DNA of 64,000 nt from Sinorhizobium chiapasense (GCF_036488675.1 NZ_CP133152.1:1178001-1242000); one strand, 5' to 3'. Positions 19,968 to 29,503 are shown, numbered from the stretch's first letter. The notes: generated by a model from the sequence alone, not told the origin. Translations and numbers: made by a program.

Positions 19968-20267
19968 CTAACGGCCGCCGGGTCCTTCGTCGGCGTCTTC
20001 GATCCCGCGTATCTCCCGTGACACGGCCACGCCTGGACCGTGCCACCGCGTGGCGTCGGTGAAAGTCACTCCCCGTTCTTCCAGGGCACGCCGCACCTTG
20101 TCGATCGCATCGACAAGGACGTTGTTCTCGCCCTTCTCGATCCGCACGACGATCTGCCGGCTGACGCCGGACAGTTCCGCCAGTTCCTCCTGGCTGAGGC
20201 CCGCCAAGGCACGGCCGGCGCGGAGCACGCGCATGATCTCTGAAATCGAATCCATGGATTCGAGCAA
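19968..20267 (-). CDS. XRE-family helix-turn-helix regulator
   Basis: A 99-residue protein made of one Cro/C1-type helix-turn-helix (GLSQEELAELSGVSRQIVVR, residues about 23-42) plus a short C-terminal tail (RRALEERGVTFTD) of the kind seen in small regulators and antitoxins. It is convergent with the protease gene, its stop lying only seven bases from the protease stop. It may control the protease unit or be a protease target, as in XRE-metalloprotease pairs of mobile elements; this is inferred from position only. Confidence 0.85.
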   Translation of the reverse strand: MLESMDSISEIMRVLRAGRALAGLSQEELAELSGVSRQIVVRIEKGENNVLVDAIDKVRRALEERGVTFTDATRWHGPGVAVSREIRGIEDADEGPGGR

Positions 20268-21807
20268 GGCTGCAGTTTGACGAATTTGTCAACAATTGAA
20301 GGATTCGCCCGTTTGCGGAACCCGTTGATCTGACTACACTCGAAGGATTCAACCACCCCGAAACATATGCTTTCCTGGGCCCGGCTGTTGCCATGCTCAC
20401 CTTAATGAAGGATCCGCGACGACGTTGGGCCTTACGAGCGAAGAGCACTCAGGGTCGACTAGGATTGGATCAAGTCCCCAGCCGGTGCGCCAGACGGTAA
20501 CGCTAAAGGGTGCTGCCTACAGGACCGTCAGTGCCAATGCAGGCTATTGCTGACAACACGATAATCCTGACCGCGCTTTGTTGTGGCTGCAGCTTCACGG
20601 TTGGAGCGGCGCTTCAGGGGTTCGCTCGGCCTTCTCTGTGACACCTTCATCCTCGCCATAGTCGGCGGTTCGAAGCCGACGACTTTAAGTGCCTCGCTCA
20701 GTGTCACGCCCCTGGGCGAATTAGCTTCGTTCCCGACTGAACCAACTCGTCGTTTCATCTTCCCGACCAAGGTACCCTCAATGCCAACAGGTTACCTTGA
20801 CAACATCGGACGTCAAGCGCTCAAGAAGAACTACGCGCTCGGGGTGACTGACCTTTTGCAAGTGCGCCGCACCGACAAAAACCACTCGCGGGAAGGCCAT
20901 TTTCCTTGGGGATATCAAGGCGGCTCCGCTTCCGCTGGTTGATGACGTGTATAGGATGAACAGCAAATTAACGTCGGCACGGTATTGATTATTGAGGCCG
21001 CTAGCTCGGCCGGCCTGATCCGGCAATCTACTCGACTTGGACGTGGTGAGAGATTCTCTATGCAAGCGCTCGTGCCGCGTTAGAACGAGCGATCAAGCCC
21101 GATGGCGATACGAGTTAGACCACAACAAATCCGGGTAGGCCGGCTCAAACGGGTATTTGCTTCGCTGACTACCCTTTTTACTAGCGAAGAGAAAATGCCG
21201 TTCAAGTCCCGCTAGTCTTCTTGATAGAGGATGATTATCAGACATTGATATAATTATTATTGGATTCGCGCTCATGAAACGCTGCATTGTCGGTGTCCGC
21301 AGCCAGGTGGCTCACCTCCGCGGGATGCGAGACCCCAAGTATTTGGTGTCAATCCTTTGCATCGCTGGCTGCCGTGCTCTCCGATGACAACCGCTGTCTG
21401 CTGCGCGTAATCCGTGACAAGCAACCCAATCCCAACCCGCCGAACTCAGTGGCCGCAAGGTGCCGAACCTGTCGCGTACCCTGCGCCTGATGGCGGAATT
21501 CGGGCTAGTTTCGCTGCAACGCATTGTCCGGGATGTTCAATCGGCCGCGCTGGGACCGAATTCCTGGTGGTGATGGATTGATAAAGCAGGAGTGGCTTCA
21601 TCGGGGTGTATCGTCCGAGCAACAGATGTCATTCGTGGTGACACACAAGACCCACGTAAGCCAAGCCTAGCGTGCGAATAAGCGTAAACGTATTCCAGCG
21701 TATGCCATTGCGTTGCCGCCTCGTTGACAACCGCTGCCGCAGCTAGTGGCCTTCGTTTATTGGAGCGCGACAGCCATGGTATACTCGCCCACGGCGAGGT
21801 AGTGGTC
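20268..21807. other. Gene-poor accessory DNA with an HTH-gene remnant
   Basis: About 1.5 kb between the XRE gene and the large cyclase. The first kilobase holds only short open frames with no recognisable products and no strong ribosome sites. Around 21340-21573 a broken helix-turn-helix gene is readable and is listed separately. The tract is AT-richer in places (around 21230-21270). It looks like decayed mobile DNA. Confidence 0.5.
21340..21573 (+). pseudogene. Broken winged-HTH DNA-binding protein (antitoxin-like)
   Basis: The first part reads SFASLAAVLSDDNRCLLRVI, then RDKQP. The frame then shifts, and from 21442 it reads ELSGRKVPNLSRTLRLMAEF, then GLVSLQRIV, ending at 21573. Together these match the helix-turn-helix pattern of small rhizobial DNA-binding proteins (the HVO_A0114-like type: leucine-rich lead helix, ELSGR, NLSRTL recognition helix, GLV wing). 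The junction lies in a CCCAATCCCAACCC tract at about 21425-21440. The start is not recognisable and the C-terminal part is lost. Confidence 0.55.
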
Positions 21808-24800
21808 ATGTCGGACATTGCCTCTTGGCTGGCCCGCCTCGGATTGGCCAAGTACAAAGAGGTGTTCATCGCCAACGAAGTTGACTTCGACGCGCTTCGT
21901 CATCTCAGCGAAGGCGACTTGAAAGAGATGGGCCTACCCGTCGGCCCGCGTCGAAAGATTCTGGCGGCGATCACCGCATTGGCGCACGACACCGTGCCGC
22001 CAGCCGACTCAGGATCTGCTCCAGCGCCAGTGTCGTTTGCAGGCGAAGCCGAGCGGCGGCAGTTGACTGTCATGTTCATCGACCTTGTAGGTTCGACCGG
22101 GCTGTCGCAGCGGCTCGATCCCGAGGAGATGCGCGACGTCTTCCGTGCCTATCAAAGTGCGGTGTCGGCGGAAATCGCGCGGTACGAGGGCCACATCGCC
22201 AAGCTCATGGGCGACGGCGTGCTCGCCTATTTCGGTTGGCCGACGGCGCACGAGGATGACGCCGAACGGGCAGTGCGGGCGGGCTTGGAGGCCGTGAGCG
22301 CGACAGCGAGCCTAACGACGCCGCCCGGCGAACCCCTTTCAGCCCGTATCGGCATTGCTACCGGTCTGGTCGTGGTCGGCGACCTGATCGGCGAAGGATC
22401 GGCACAGGAAGAGGCGGTCGTCGGGGAAACGCCCAATCTCGCGGCACGCCTGCAGGCCCTTTCCGAGCCAAACACCGTCGTGGTCTCCGGCGGGACGCAC
22501 CGCCTGGTTGCCGGGTTGTTTGAGGTGATTGATCTCGGGCTCCAGCGGCTCAGGGGCTTCGCAGCTCCGGTGCCCGCTTGGCGCGTCATCGGCGAATCCG
22601 AGGCGGAGGGACGCTTCGAGGCGCTGCATGGCATCCCGACGCCGCTGGTGGGGCGGTCAGAGGAACTCGAGCTTCTGCTTCAACGTTGGCAGCAGGCCCG
22701 GACGGGAAAGGGCCAGGCCGTAATGCTGTCGGGTGAACCGGGCATCGGCAAGTCGCGGCTGGTTGCCGCTTTGGAAGAGAGACTGGGCATGGAGCCGCAC
22801 GCACGATTGCGCTACTTCTGTTCGCCTTATCACGTAAACAGCGCGCTCTACCCCGTGATCAGGCAGCTTGCGCGCGCTGCCGGACTAGCGCGGAGCGACA
22901 GTACCAGCACGAAACTCGACAAGCTCGAGGCGCTGATGCTGCAATGGGCTTCGGACGCGACTGAGGCGGGCCCGCTTCTGGCGGCTTTGCTGTCGATCGA
23001 CATCACTGGCCGATATCCGCCGACGAAGCTGACGCCGCAGGCGCAGAAGGCCCGAACGCTGGGCGTGCTCATCCAACAGATCGAAGCGATCGCGGCGCGC
23101 CAGCCGATCGTGATGGTCGTCGAGGATGCGCACTGGATCGACCCAACGACGCGCCAATGGCTCGAAATGCTCATCGAGCGCCTGCACGATCTGCCTGTGC
23201 TTCTGATCGTCACTTTCCGTCCGGAGTTTCGACCAACCTGGGTGGCATCAAACGTGGCGGCGATAACGCTCGGCCCTCTTGCCCCCGAGGAGGGAGCTGC
23301 GGTCGTCGACCGGGTGACCGGAGGCAGGACGCTGCCTTCGGGGGTCAGGAACGAAATCCTGGCCAGAACGGAGGGCGTGCCGCTGTTCGTAGAGGAGCTT
23401 ACCAAGGCCGTCCTCGAGTCCGAGCTGATGACGCCCAACGGCGACCAGTTCCGATCGAATGGTCCGATGATGTCGCTTGCAATCCCGTCGACCCTGCAGG
23501 ATTCGTTGATGGCCCGCCTCGATAGGCTCTCGTCGGCCAAGCACGTGGCCCAGATCGGCGCATGCATCGGCCGCGTCTTCCACCACCGGCTGCTCGCGGC
23601 GGTCGTTGGAAGTGGAGACGCGAGGCTCAGCGCGGATATTCTGAAGCTCGAACAATCCGAGCTCGTCTTTCGAAACGGCGTCCCGCCGGGGGCCACCTAC
23701 GCCTTCAAGCACGCCCTGGTGCAGGACACGGCCTACCAGAGCCTGCTCAAGAGCCGGCGGCATCAGATTCACGCGAGCATTGCCTCAGCGCTCGAATCGC
23801 AGTTCCCGGAGGTCGCCGAGACAGAACCTGAGACGCTCGCGCACCACTACACGGCCGCCGGGTTTGCCGATCAGGCCGGAGACTACTGGCTGAAGGCAGG
23901 ACAGCAGGCGTTGCAGCGATCTGCGAATGTCGAAGCGCTGGCCCACCTCGGCAAGGGGTTGCAGATGGTCGCGTCCCTGCCCAGCAACGAGGTCCGGTTG
24001 AGGCGCGAGATACATTTGCAGAACGCCATGGGAGTGGCGGCAATAGCCGTCAGAGGCTGGGGCTCGCCCGAAGTTCAGCACGCCTTCTCGTCGGCGCGAA
24101 GGCTTTGCGAGAAGTTGGGCGATCGCAACGAGCTCTTCGTGGCGGTCCGGGGCGAAGCTTCATACCAACTGATATCGGGCCACCTGCACGAGGCGGACGA
24201 CCTCGGCTGTCAATGTCTGCGGATCGCCGAGTTCGCAAATGATAGAAGCCTCCTCCTCGAAGCGCATCATCAGCTCTGGGCGACCAGATTCTTCCTCGGG
24301 GACTACAGGGCCGCGGAGAAGCATGCAGACTGGGGAATAGCGACCTACGATCCGGATCGGGATCATCGCCTGACCTATATCTTCACGGGCCATGACCCCG
24401 GCGTCTGTTGCAGGAATTTCTCTGCACAGATGCTCTGGATTCACGGTTATCCCGACCAGGCTCTTCAGCGTATCCGGGAGGCGGCAGTACTGGCCAGGCG
24501 CGAAGCCCATTCCGTCACGATGGCCACCGCCCTGAACAACATGGCAAATATCCTTCTCGCTCGTCGAGAACCCGAGGCAGCCCTCAAGGCAGCGCAGCAG
24601 CAGCTTGAGGTATCCACGAAGTTCGACTTGCCGCTCATGGCAGGCGCGGCCCGGTTCAACATCGGCTGGGCGCTCGCCCAGCGACGCGAACTGGCCGAGG
24701 GTATCCGGGAAATGAACAAAGCGGTCGAAGCCGTCGAGACTACCGGCGCTGATATGGGCATGAGCTTCTGTCTTTGTGTGCTGGCGCAAACGCATGGACA

Positions 24801-25161
24801 GTTCGGCGAGGCGAACAAAGGGTTGACCGTGCTGGAGAAGGCGTTCGAAATCACCGCCAGGACCCGCTCGAAATATCAGTTGCCCGAACTGCTGCGCACC
24901 AAGGGTGAACTCTTGTCGCGTCTCAATCCGGACGCCGAGATTGCCGAGAGGTGGTTTCGGAAGGCACTGGCAATGGCCCGCGCCGAGGAAACGAAATCGA
25001 CAGAACTGAGAGCTGCGGCAAGCCTTGCCCGCCTGTACCTCGATCAGGGGCGCAACCAAGAAGCTCTAGAGCTTCTTGCCCCCATCTACGCTTGGTTCAC
25101 CGAGGGTTTTGATACTGGCGATCTTGTCGAGGCCAAGGCACTGATTGACTACCTGAGTTAG
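21808..25161 (+). CDS. SAM domain / class III cyclase / AAA ATPase / TPR signalling protein
   Basis: About 1117 residues. Residues 3-62 form a sterile-alpha-motif domain (WLARLGLAKYKEVFIANEVD), 85-250 a class III nucleotide cyclase domain with metal Asp residues in MFIDLVGSTGLS and MGDGVLAYFGWP, and 309-316 a Walker A motif (GEPGIGKS) of a STAND-type ATPase with VEDAHWIDPTTRQW as Walker B. The last 450 residues carry TPR-like helical repeats. This layout is typical of rhizobial multi-domain cyclases that sense unknown ligands. The start at 21808 follows GGT-rich sequence; an in-frame ATG at 21724 is less likely because it would precede the SAM domain by 28 unstructured residues. It stands alone with no operon partner. 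Confidence 0.9.
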   Translation: MSDIASWLARLGLAKYKEVFIANEVDFDALRHLSEGDLKEMGLPVGPRRKILAAITALAHDTVPPADSGSAPAPVSFAGEAERRQLTVMFIDLVGSTGLSQRLDPEEMRDVFRAYQSAVSAEIARYEGHIAKLMGDGVLAYFGWPTAHEDDAERAVRAGLEAVSATASLTTPPGEPLSARIGIATGLVVVGDLIGEGSAQEEAVVGETPNLAARLQALSEPNTVVVSGGTHRLVAGLFEVIDLGLQRLRGFAAPVPAWRVIGESEAEGRFEALHGIPTPLVGRSEELELLLQRWQQARTGKGQAVMLSGEPGIGKSRLVAALEERLGMEPHARLRYFCSPYHVNSALYPVIRQLARAAGLARSDSTSTKLDKLEALMLQWASDATEAGPLLAALLSIDITGRYPPTKLTPQAQKARTLGVLIQQIEAIAARQPIVMVVEDAHWIDPTTRQWLEMLIERLHDLPVLLIVTFRPEFRPTWVASNVAAITLGPLAPEEGAAVVDRVTGGRTLPSGVRNEILARTEGVPLFVEELTKAVLESELMTPNGDQFRSNGPMMSLAIPSTLQDSLMARLDRLSSAKHVAQIGACIGRVFHHRLLAAVVGSGDARLSADILKLEQSELVFRNGVPPGATYAFKHALVQDTAYQSLLKSRRHQIHASIASALESQFPEVAETEPETLAHHYTAAGFADQAGDYWLKAGQQALQRSANVEALAHLGKGLQMVASLPSNEVRLRREIHLQNAMGVAAIAVRGWGSPEVQHAFSSARRLCEKLGDRNELFVAVRGEASYQLISGHLHEADDLGCQCLRIAEFANDRSLLLEAHHQLWATRFFLGDYRAAEKHADWGIATYDPDRDHRLTYIFTGHDPGVCCRNFSAQMLWIHGYPDQALQRIREAAVLARREAHSVTMATALNNMANILLARREPEAALKAAQQQLEVSTKFDLPLMAGAARFNIGWALAQRRELAEGIREMNKAVEAVETTGADMGMSFCLCVLAQTHGQFGEANKGLTVLEKAFEITARTRSKYQLPELLRTKGELLSRLNPDAEIAERWFRKALAMARAEETKSTELRAAASLARLYLDQGRNQEALELLAPIYAWFTEGFDTGDLVEAKALIDYLS

Positions 25162-26767
25162 GAGCGACGCTGTCTGCTCCTGCAGCTAACCGGTTTTGTA
25201 GCATCCGGCCGGAAATTCGGGAGCGGCACGCGTCGCGAGAAACTCAGCGGATGATCGATCTTGGTTCGGCTGCAAGGAATTATCCATTGCGGTCCTGGAT
25301 GATCGAATTGCGGACAGATGGAGGCCACATCCGGCTAGCGGGATGCCAGATTCAAAGGCCGATGTCCCGCTTCGTCGTTCACGCTAGCCGCCGCGAGCGG
25401 AGTTGCGACTTCTCGAAGCGCCCGTTCCTTTGATCTCCTGGCAATCCCCACGAATTCGACAATCTGTTGTTCGGTGCTTGCTATGAACGTGTGATGGACG
25501 GAACGCCCCTTAGACGCGGAGCTCGTTAAGTCAGCCGGGATGCCTTTCCATTCGCCGTCGCTCCTGGCAGAGCACGAACGCTCTGCTTCGTGGTGCGATT
25601 GGATGACAGACGCTCCGAGGCTTTGCTGACCTTCGTTCCGTCAAAGCCGGGATTCATCGGTTTCCTTTTCTTCGCTGCCGCGCGACCCGAGATAAGCAAA
25701 AGGCCCGGCGACCGACGGCCTGCCGAGCCCGGGTTACGTTGCTTGGGACATCGAGCCGCTGGGACTCGCTCTTGGGGTTCGCGATGTCACCGATGGCTCT
25801 GGTCCCTCGCGATGCCTCCTAGCGTAACCAAAGCCGATATTGCCACGCTAGCAAACGGTTACCCACGGACTAAAGTCCGATGCAGATGGGCAAAAGTCCA
25901 ACCGCCCTTCAGAGGCCGTCGATTTGTCGAGTCGATCATATGGCTAAATCAAACCGCCCTCTCCGATCACGTCACGTAATTGTCACGCTGCGGTCACGAT
26001 TGGCGGCTAGGGAATACCGATCTCGCAATTGACCACGGATGTACCGGCAGCGACGAGAGGTGGCGACGAGATATTCTGCTTTCCCCAAGGGCGCCCTTCT
26101 TGGGCAGCCGTGCTAAGGTCGGGTCTACCCCTGCTTTTTTTTGCTCCCTGCCGGACCCCACCCAGACTGTAACAATGGACATAGGACCTTTGGCGCCGTG
26201 CTCTCGAACTAAGGTCCGAGAGCTGTAGGGAGACAACATGCTAGGTTCCTACTCGGGGTTGATGCCTGCTAGACTTGGGGTCCTGTGACTTCCATGGTGG
26301 ACCTCGCCACGCGAGGCTATGCAACCACCCAATGCTTGGGGATTGGACATGGACGACCGCGATACGAAAAGCAACGGCGAGAGAAATTCTGCTTCGGACC
26401 TCTTGGAAATTGCGGCGCAACTCGCGTCGCTGGCCGAGGACATCAAAACCTTAGCTGCAATGCCGATCGAGCAGATCTCAACATTGATCGAATCCGACGA
26501 TAGGCCCGAAGCAAGCTCATAGAGCCGTGATACCTACCCGGATGGCGAGCCTCGTTGTTCTGCCGCGTAGTTCATCGAGGAGCCGGCGTGCTTGGTCGCC
26601 TTGAGGAGAATCGAACAGGCGACCCTGCAATCGAGCGCAATCGACGGCGGGAATGTCAGTCGACCTTCCGATTTAGTCGAGCTTACATTTACCGCCAACA
26701 CCCCACGGAATTGCCGGCCAGCTGTGCTCAAGACCGATGGGCCGCGAACCCGAGCACGAGCGATCTG
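25162..26767. other. Gene-poor accessory DNA
   Basis: About 1.6 kb between the large cyclase and the VapC gene. One small possible gene (26349-26522) is listed separately. The rest holds short open frames without ribosome sites or recognisable products, and a T-rich run near 26135. I found no tRNA, attachment site or intact transposase here. A stretch near 26530-26640 may be the debris of another gene on the minus strand, but I cannot name it. Confidence 0.5.
26349..26522 (+). CDS. Possible small hypothetical protein, 57 residues
   Basis: An open frame whose product has a polar N-terminus and an amphipathic helix (LLEIAAQLASLAEDIKTLA) followed by an acidic tail. Composition and helix pattern look protein-like, but there is no strong ribosome site and no homologue that I recognise. 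It could be a small regulator or chance. Confidence 0.35.
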   Translation: MDDRDTKSNGERNSASDLLEIAAQLASLAEDIKTLAAMPIEQISTLIESDDRPEASS

Positions 26768-27190
26768 TCAGCTCTGCCAGGGATCGACCAAAACGACGCC
26801 GGTACCTTCGAAATCCCTGGTGTTGCGTGTTACCACGGTCATGTCGTGCACCAGCGCCGTCGCGGCAATCAATGCGTCCGCCTCGTTGCGGCGGTCCGGA
26901 ATGTGCAGGTGCGCGCAGCGTGTCGCAACCACGTCGTCAATCGGCAGGATGCGGCCAGCGAATTCCGGACGCACATGACTGTCAAGCCAAGCGCGCAACC
27001 GAGCGCCCTGTGCTGGGTCCCTGCGCTGCACGCCGAGCACGCCCCGCTCCAATTCAAGAATCGTGATGGCCGAAATGAAGAAGCGCGCCGCATCTTCCGC
27101 TCCGACCCATGCTACCACGTTGGCATCGGCTTTGCCGTCACCGATCTTGCGCAGTTCGGACACGACATTGGTATCCAGTAGGTACCTCAA
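26768..27190 (-). CDS. vapC: PIN-domain ribonuclease toxin (VapC/FitB-like)
   Basis: A 140-residue PIN domain. The acidic active-site residues are visible: Asp6 in LLDTNVVSEL, Glu47 in ITILELERGV, an Asp/Glu pair around RRNEADALIAATAL, and a late Asp in RNTRDFEGTG. It should cleave RNA when free of its antitoxin. The start overlaps the antitoxin stop by four bases (ATGA), the standard toxin-antitoxin arrangement. Confidence 0.93.
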   Translation of the reverse strand: MRYLLDTNVVSELRKIGDGKADANVVAWVGAEDAARFFISAITILELERGVLGVQRRDPAQGARLRAWLDSHVRPEFAGRILPIDDVVATRCAHLHIPDRRNEADALIAATALVHDMTVVTRNTRDFEGTGVVLVDPWQS

Positions 27191-27441
27191 GAGAAGTCCA
27201 CATCCCGGGGTCTGATTTCAATGCGGTGCGGCTCGAACTCGATCGCCGACAGGCCGGGCATGGCGAGCGCGTCAACAAGGCTGCGGTGCTTGCCGCTCAA
27301 GCGCTCGAATTCGTCATAGGTCATTAGGACATGGGAAGGCTTGCCGCGATCCGTGATGATAACCGGGCCGTTTTTTGCTGCCTTCTTAGCGCTACTGACG
27401 TCATGGTTCAGCTCTCGGCTGGAAAGGGTCGTGATGCTCAC
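27187..27441 (-). CDS. Phd/YefM-type antitoxin
   Basis: An 84-residue protein with the Phd/YefM fold: an N-terminal DNA-binding part (TLSSRELNHDVSSAKKAA) followed by the strand-turn segment GPVIITDRGKPSHVLMTYDEF. The C-terminal tail, which would wrap the toxin, is acidic-hydrophobic. It is the first gene of the pair and should repress its own promoter by binding the palindrome directly upstream. Confidence 0.92.
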   Translation of the reverse strand: MSITTLSSRELNHDVSSAKKAAKNGPVIITDRGKPSHVLMTYDEFERLSGKHRSLVDALAMPGLSAIEFEPHRIEIRPRDVDFS

Positions 27442-27452
27442 GGCGCACCTCC

Positions 27453-27472
27453 ATGTAGGTAGTTACCTACAT
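27453..27472. promoter_or_regulatory. Operator palindrome of the toxin-antitoxin pair
   Basis: The arms ATGTAGGTA and TACCTACAT are perfect inverted repeats of nine bases separated by GT. The site begins 12 bases upstream of the antitoxin ATG. This is where the Phd-like antitoxin and its toxin complex are expected to bind for autoregulation. Confidence 0.7.
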
Positions 27473-27575
27473 ATAACATGAAAGGCATAAATAACAAGCG
27501 GCCTTCGATATCGGCCACCGTGTTGAATGGCGCGGCTATCACGGGCAGTTGTCCTACCCGGCACTGCACACGTCC

Positions 27576-27600
27576 AGGTTCCCATTGATACATTATGCGA
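27576..27600 (+). repeat. 25-base dispersed repeat, copy 2
   Basis: Matches 4511-4535 at 23 of 25 positions in the same orientation. It lies about 260 bases beyond the stop of the IS110-family transposase. Confidence 0.55.
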
Positions 27601-27857
27601 TTCTTCTGTAACGGGCTTTGCGTCAATCCCTTGTGTGCTTAATCCCTCGCCGAGTGCTTGCTTCTGTCCGCAGTCGGAGCTGGGCCGCTGCTCTATGGGG
27701 TCTGCTGAGGACCGGTTGGCCAATCTTTAGAGGCGCAGTCACCTCGTGCGGCTGATCGCATAGCGGCCTAACCCATCCATCGTCCCGGCGAAGGGACCTC
27801 GCTCCGGAGGGCTGATGGCTGTGCCCGTCCGAAAGCCTGTCTTGTCGTCTCCTCCGA

Positions 27858-28895
27858 TCAAGCCGCGAGCGCTGGCGCCACCTTACGAGGAATGAAGTTG
27901 GTTCTGTCCCTGAGCATGCAATGCAACACCACCGCCAGCTTGCGGGCCAGCGCGACACGCGCCTTTCTGGGACCGGCACGTCTGGCGACCGCCAACGCCC
28001 AGCCCTTCAGGTCGGAAACTTTGACCGGTCGCGTCAGGATGACGTTGGCCGCCTCGTAGAGCGCGGTTCGCACGCTGCCATCGCCGATCTTCGAGATGCG
28101 ACCGCTATGATCGGTCTCGCCCGATTGATATTTCCTCGGCGTCAATCCGAAGTGCGGCCCCACCGCCCGTGAGGAGCGGAATCGCTCCGGCGCATCGACG
28201 GCCGCCACAAACGTCAGCGCCACCAAGACGCCAACGCCGGGCGTCGTCATCAGCCGCTGTGCGTTATCATCCTGACGGGCCATGGCACGCAGCTTGCGCT
28301 CAAACCCTGCAAATTCATGCACAAGCGCGTCGCGCACCTTCAGCAGCGAAGCGGCGATCGCTTCCAAGGTCGAATGGCCTGCAATCAGCTCGCGGATGCG
28401 CCCCGCGTAAGTGCGCCGCGTCGTCGGCCCGACCTTGAGGCCGAAGCCGCGCAGGATGCCCCGGATGCTCATCTCGATATCGTGAAGCTTACCCTGAATG
28501 AGCTTGCGGGCGGTCAGCAGCGCACGCACCTCCTGGGCGGCAAGAGATTTGCAGTGGACCGGTCTGAACCAGCCAAGCCGCATCAACTGCGCAATGCCCC
28601 GTGCGTCCTTCTTGTCGGTCTTTACCGGCATCGTCTTGAAGGCTGCACGCACGTGGCGCGTCTCGATCAGCTCGACGGAAAGACCTGCTTTCACCATCCC
28701 GGCATGGAGCCACTGCGACAAGGGGCCGGCCTCCAGACCAATTCGCTCCATCGCCACGCCGTGCGCGCCGAACCAGGCGATCAGCGCATCGGGTTCGCTG
28801 AGGATCTTTGCTTCCCGGACAATGCGGCCATCCGCATCCACCACGCACACACTTGCGTATTCCAGTGATACGTCGATGCCGGCATACTGCTTCAT
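27858..28895 (-). CDS. IS110-family transposase
   Basis: A 345-residue DEDD transposase. The N-terminal RuvC-like domain is recognisable from GIDVSLEYASVCVVD, the conserved Glu in IGLEAGPLSQWL, and KTDKKDARGIAQL with its Asp pair. The C-terminal transposase-20 domain includes TTPGVGVLVALTF and GRISKIGDGSVRTAL, which holds the conserved serine. The frame is intact, so the element may be active. IS110 elements lack ordinary terminal inverted repeats, so the ends cannot be placed exactly. Probably the element extends to about 28990 on its 5' side. Confidence 0.95.
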   Translation of the reverse strand: MKQYAGIDVSLEYASVCVVDADGRIVREAKILSEPDALIAWFGAHGVAMERIGLEAGPLSQWLHAGMVKAGLSVELIETRHVRAAFKTMPVKTDKKDARGIAQLMRLGWFRPVHCKSLAAQEVRALLTARKLIQGKLHDIEMSIRGILRGFGLKVGPTTRRTYAGRIRELIAGHSTLEAIAASLLKVRDALVHEFAGFERKLRAMARQDDNAQRLMTTPGVGVLVALTFVAAVDAPERFRSSRAVGPHFGLTPRKYQSGETDHSGRISKIGDGSVRTALYEAANVILTRPVKVSDLKGWALAVARRAGPRKARVALARKLAVVLHCMLRDRTNFIPRKVAPALAA

Positions 28896-29503
28896 GGTCG
28901 TCTCTCCGTGCTGCTATGGAGCAGGCCAGTCCTGACTCCGCGACACCATCATTGTGAGGGACGACCACCGGCCCTTCAAACCTGGCGGACCGGGTTCCGC
29001 CCGTTACACCATCTTTTGAGCACAGAACGAGAATGTGCCGTCACTTTGGCCCAGAACGTGAACATCCTCGCAACAAGCCGTGCACAAGGCTCGTTAAGAA
29101 ACGGCTCCCTTCGACCCAGTGCAGTCTTTCGCCGACAGCGAAGGGAATTTCCGGTGCTGGGGTGAAAGTGGACTCCAGAGCGGTGCAGGAGTTTTGCCGG
29201 AGACCGATCACCTGCAGCATCTGCGAGAACGTAGTCATAGCTGCTCCCAGCTTTGGCATTAAACGAACGTCGAAATGTGCGTCTGAGAATCGACTGTATC
29301 GCGCGATCGCTGCCCTTGACCGAATACCACTTCGGATAAGAAACGGCGATAGATAGGGGATACCGCTCGACAGCAACTCCGACATTGACTGCGGATATTT
29401 CCGCAATATCTTTCCCGAGCCGGGAACCGGTATTCGATGGACGCGTGAATTTGCTCCATGCATGACGGGCGTCGACATCCTTGGCAATCCATTCGAGGTC
29501 CTC
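28896..29503. other. Intergenic region upstream of kup
   Basis: About 600 bases between the transposase start and kup. The first 90 bases are probably the 5' flank of the IS110-family element. Long frames on the minus strand have unlikely compositions and no ribosome sites. I see no riboswitch-like structure ahead of kup. Confidence 0.45.

Larger units (their letters stand above)
27442..27857. other. Intergenic region between the toxin-antitoxin pair and the IS110 gene
   Basis: It contains the operator palindrome, the second copy of the 25-base dispersed repeat (27576-27600) and what is probably the outer end of the IS110-family element. No gene was recognised. Confidence 0.5.

Noticed and set aside
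20528..20942. Short frames on both strands between the XRE gene and the large cyclase
   Set aside because: Neither has a ribosome site or a recognisable domain.
26530..26660. A minus-strand fragment reading GRLFDSPQGDQARRLLDEL
   Set aside because: It looks protein-like but has stops on both sides and I could not assign it to any family.
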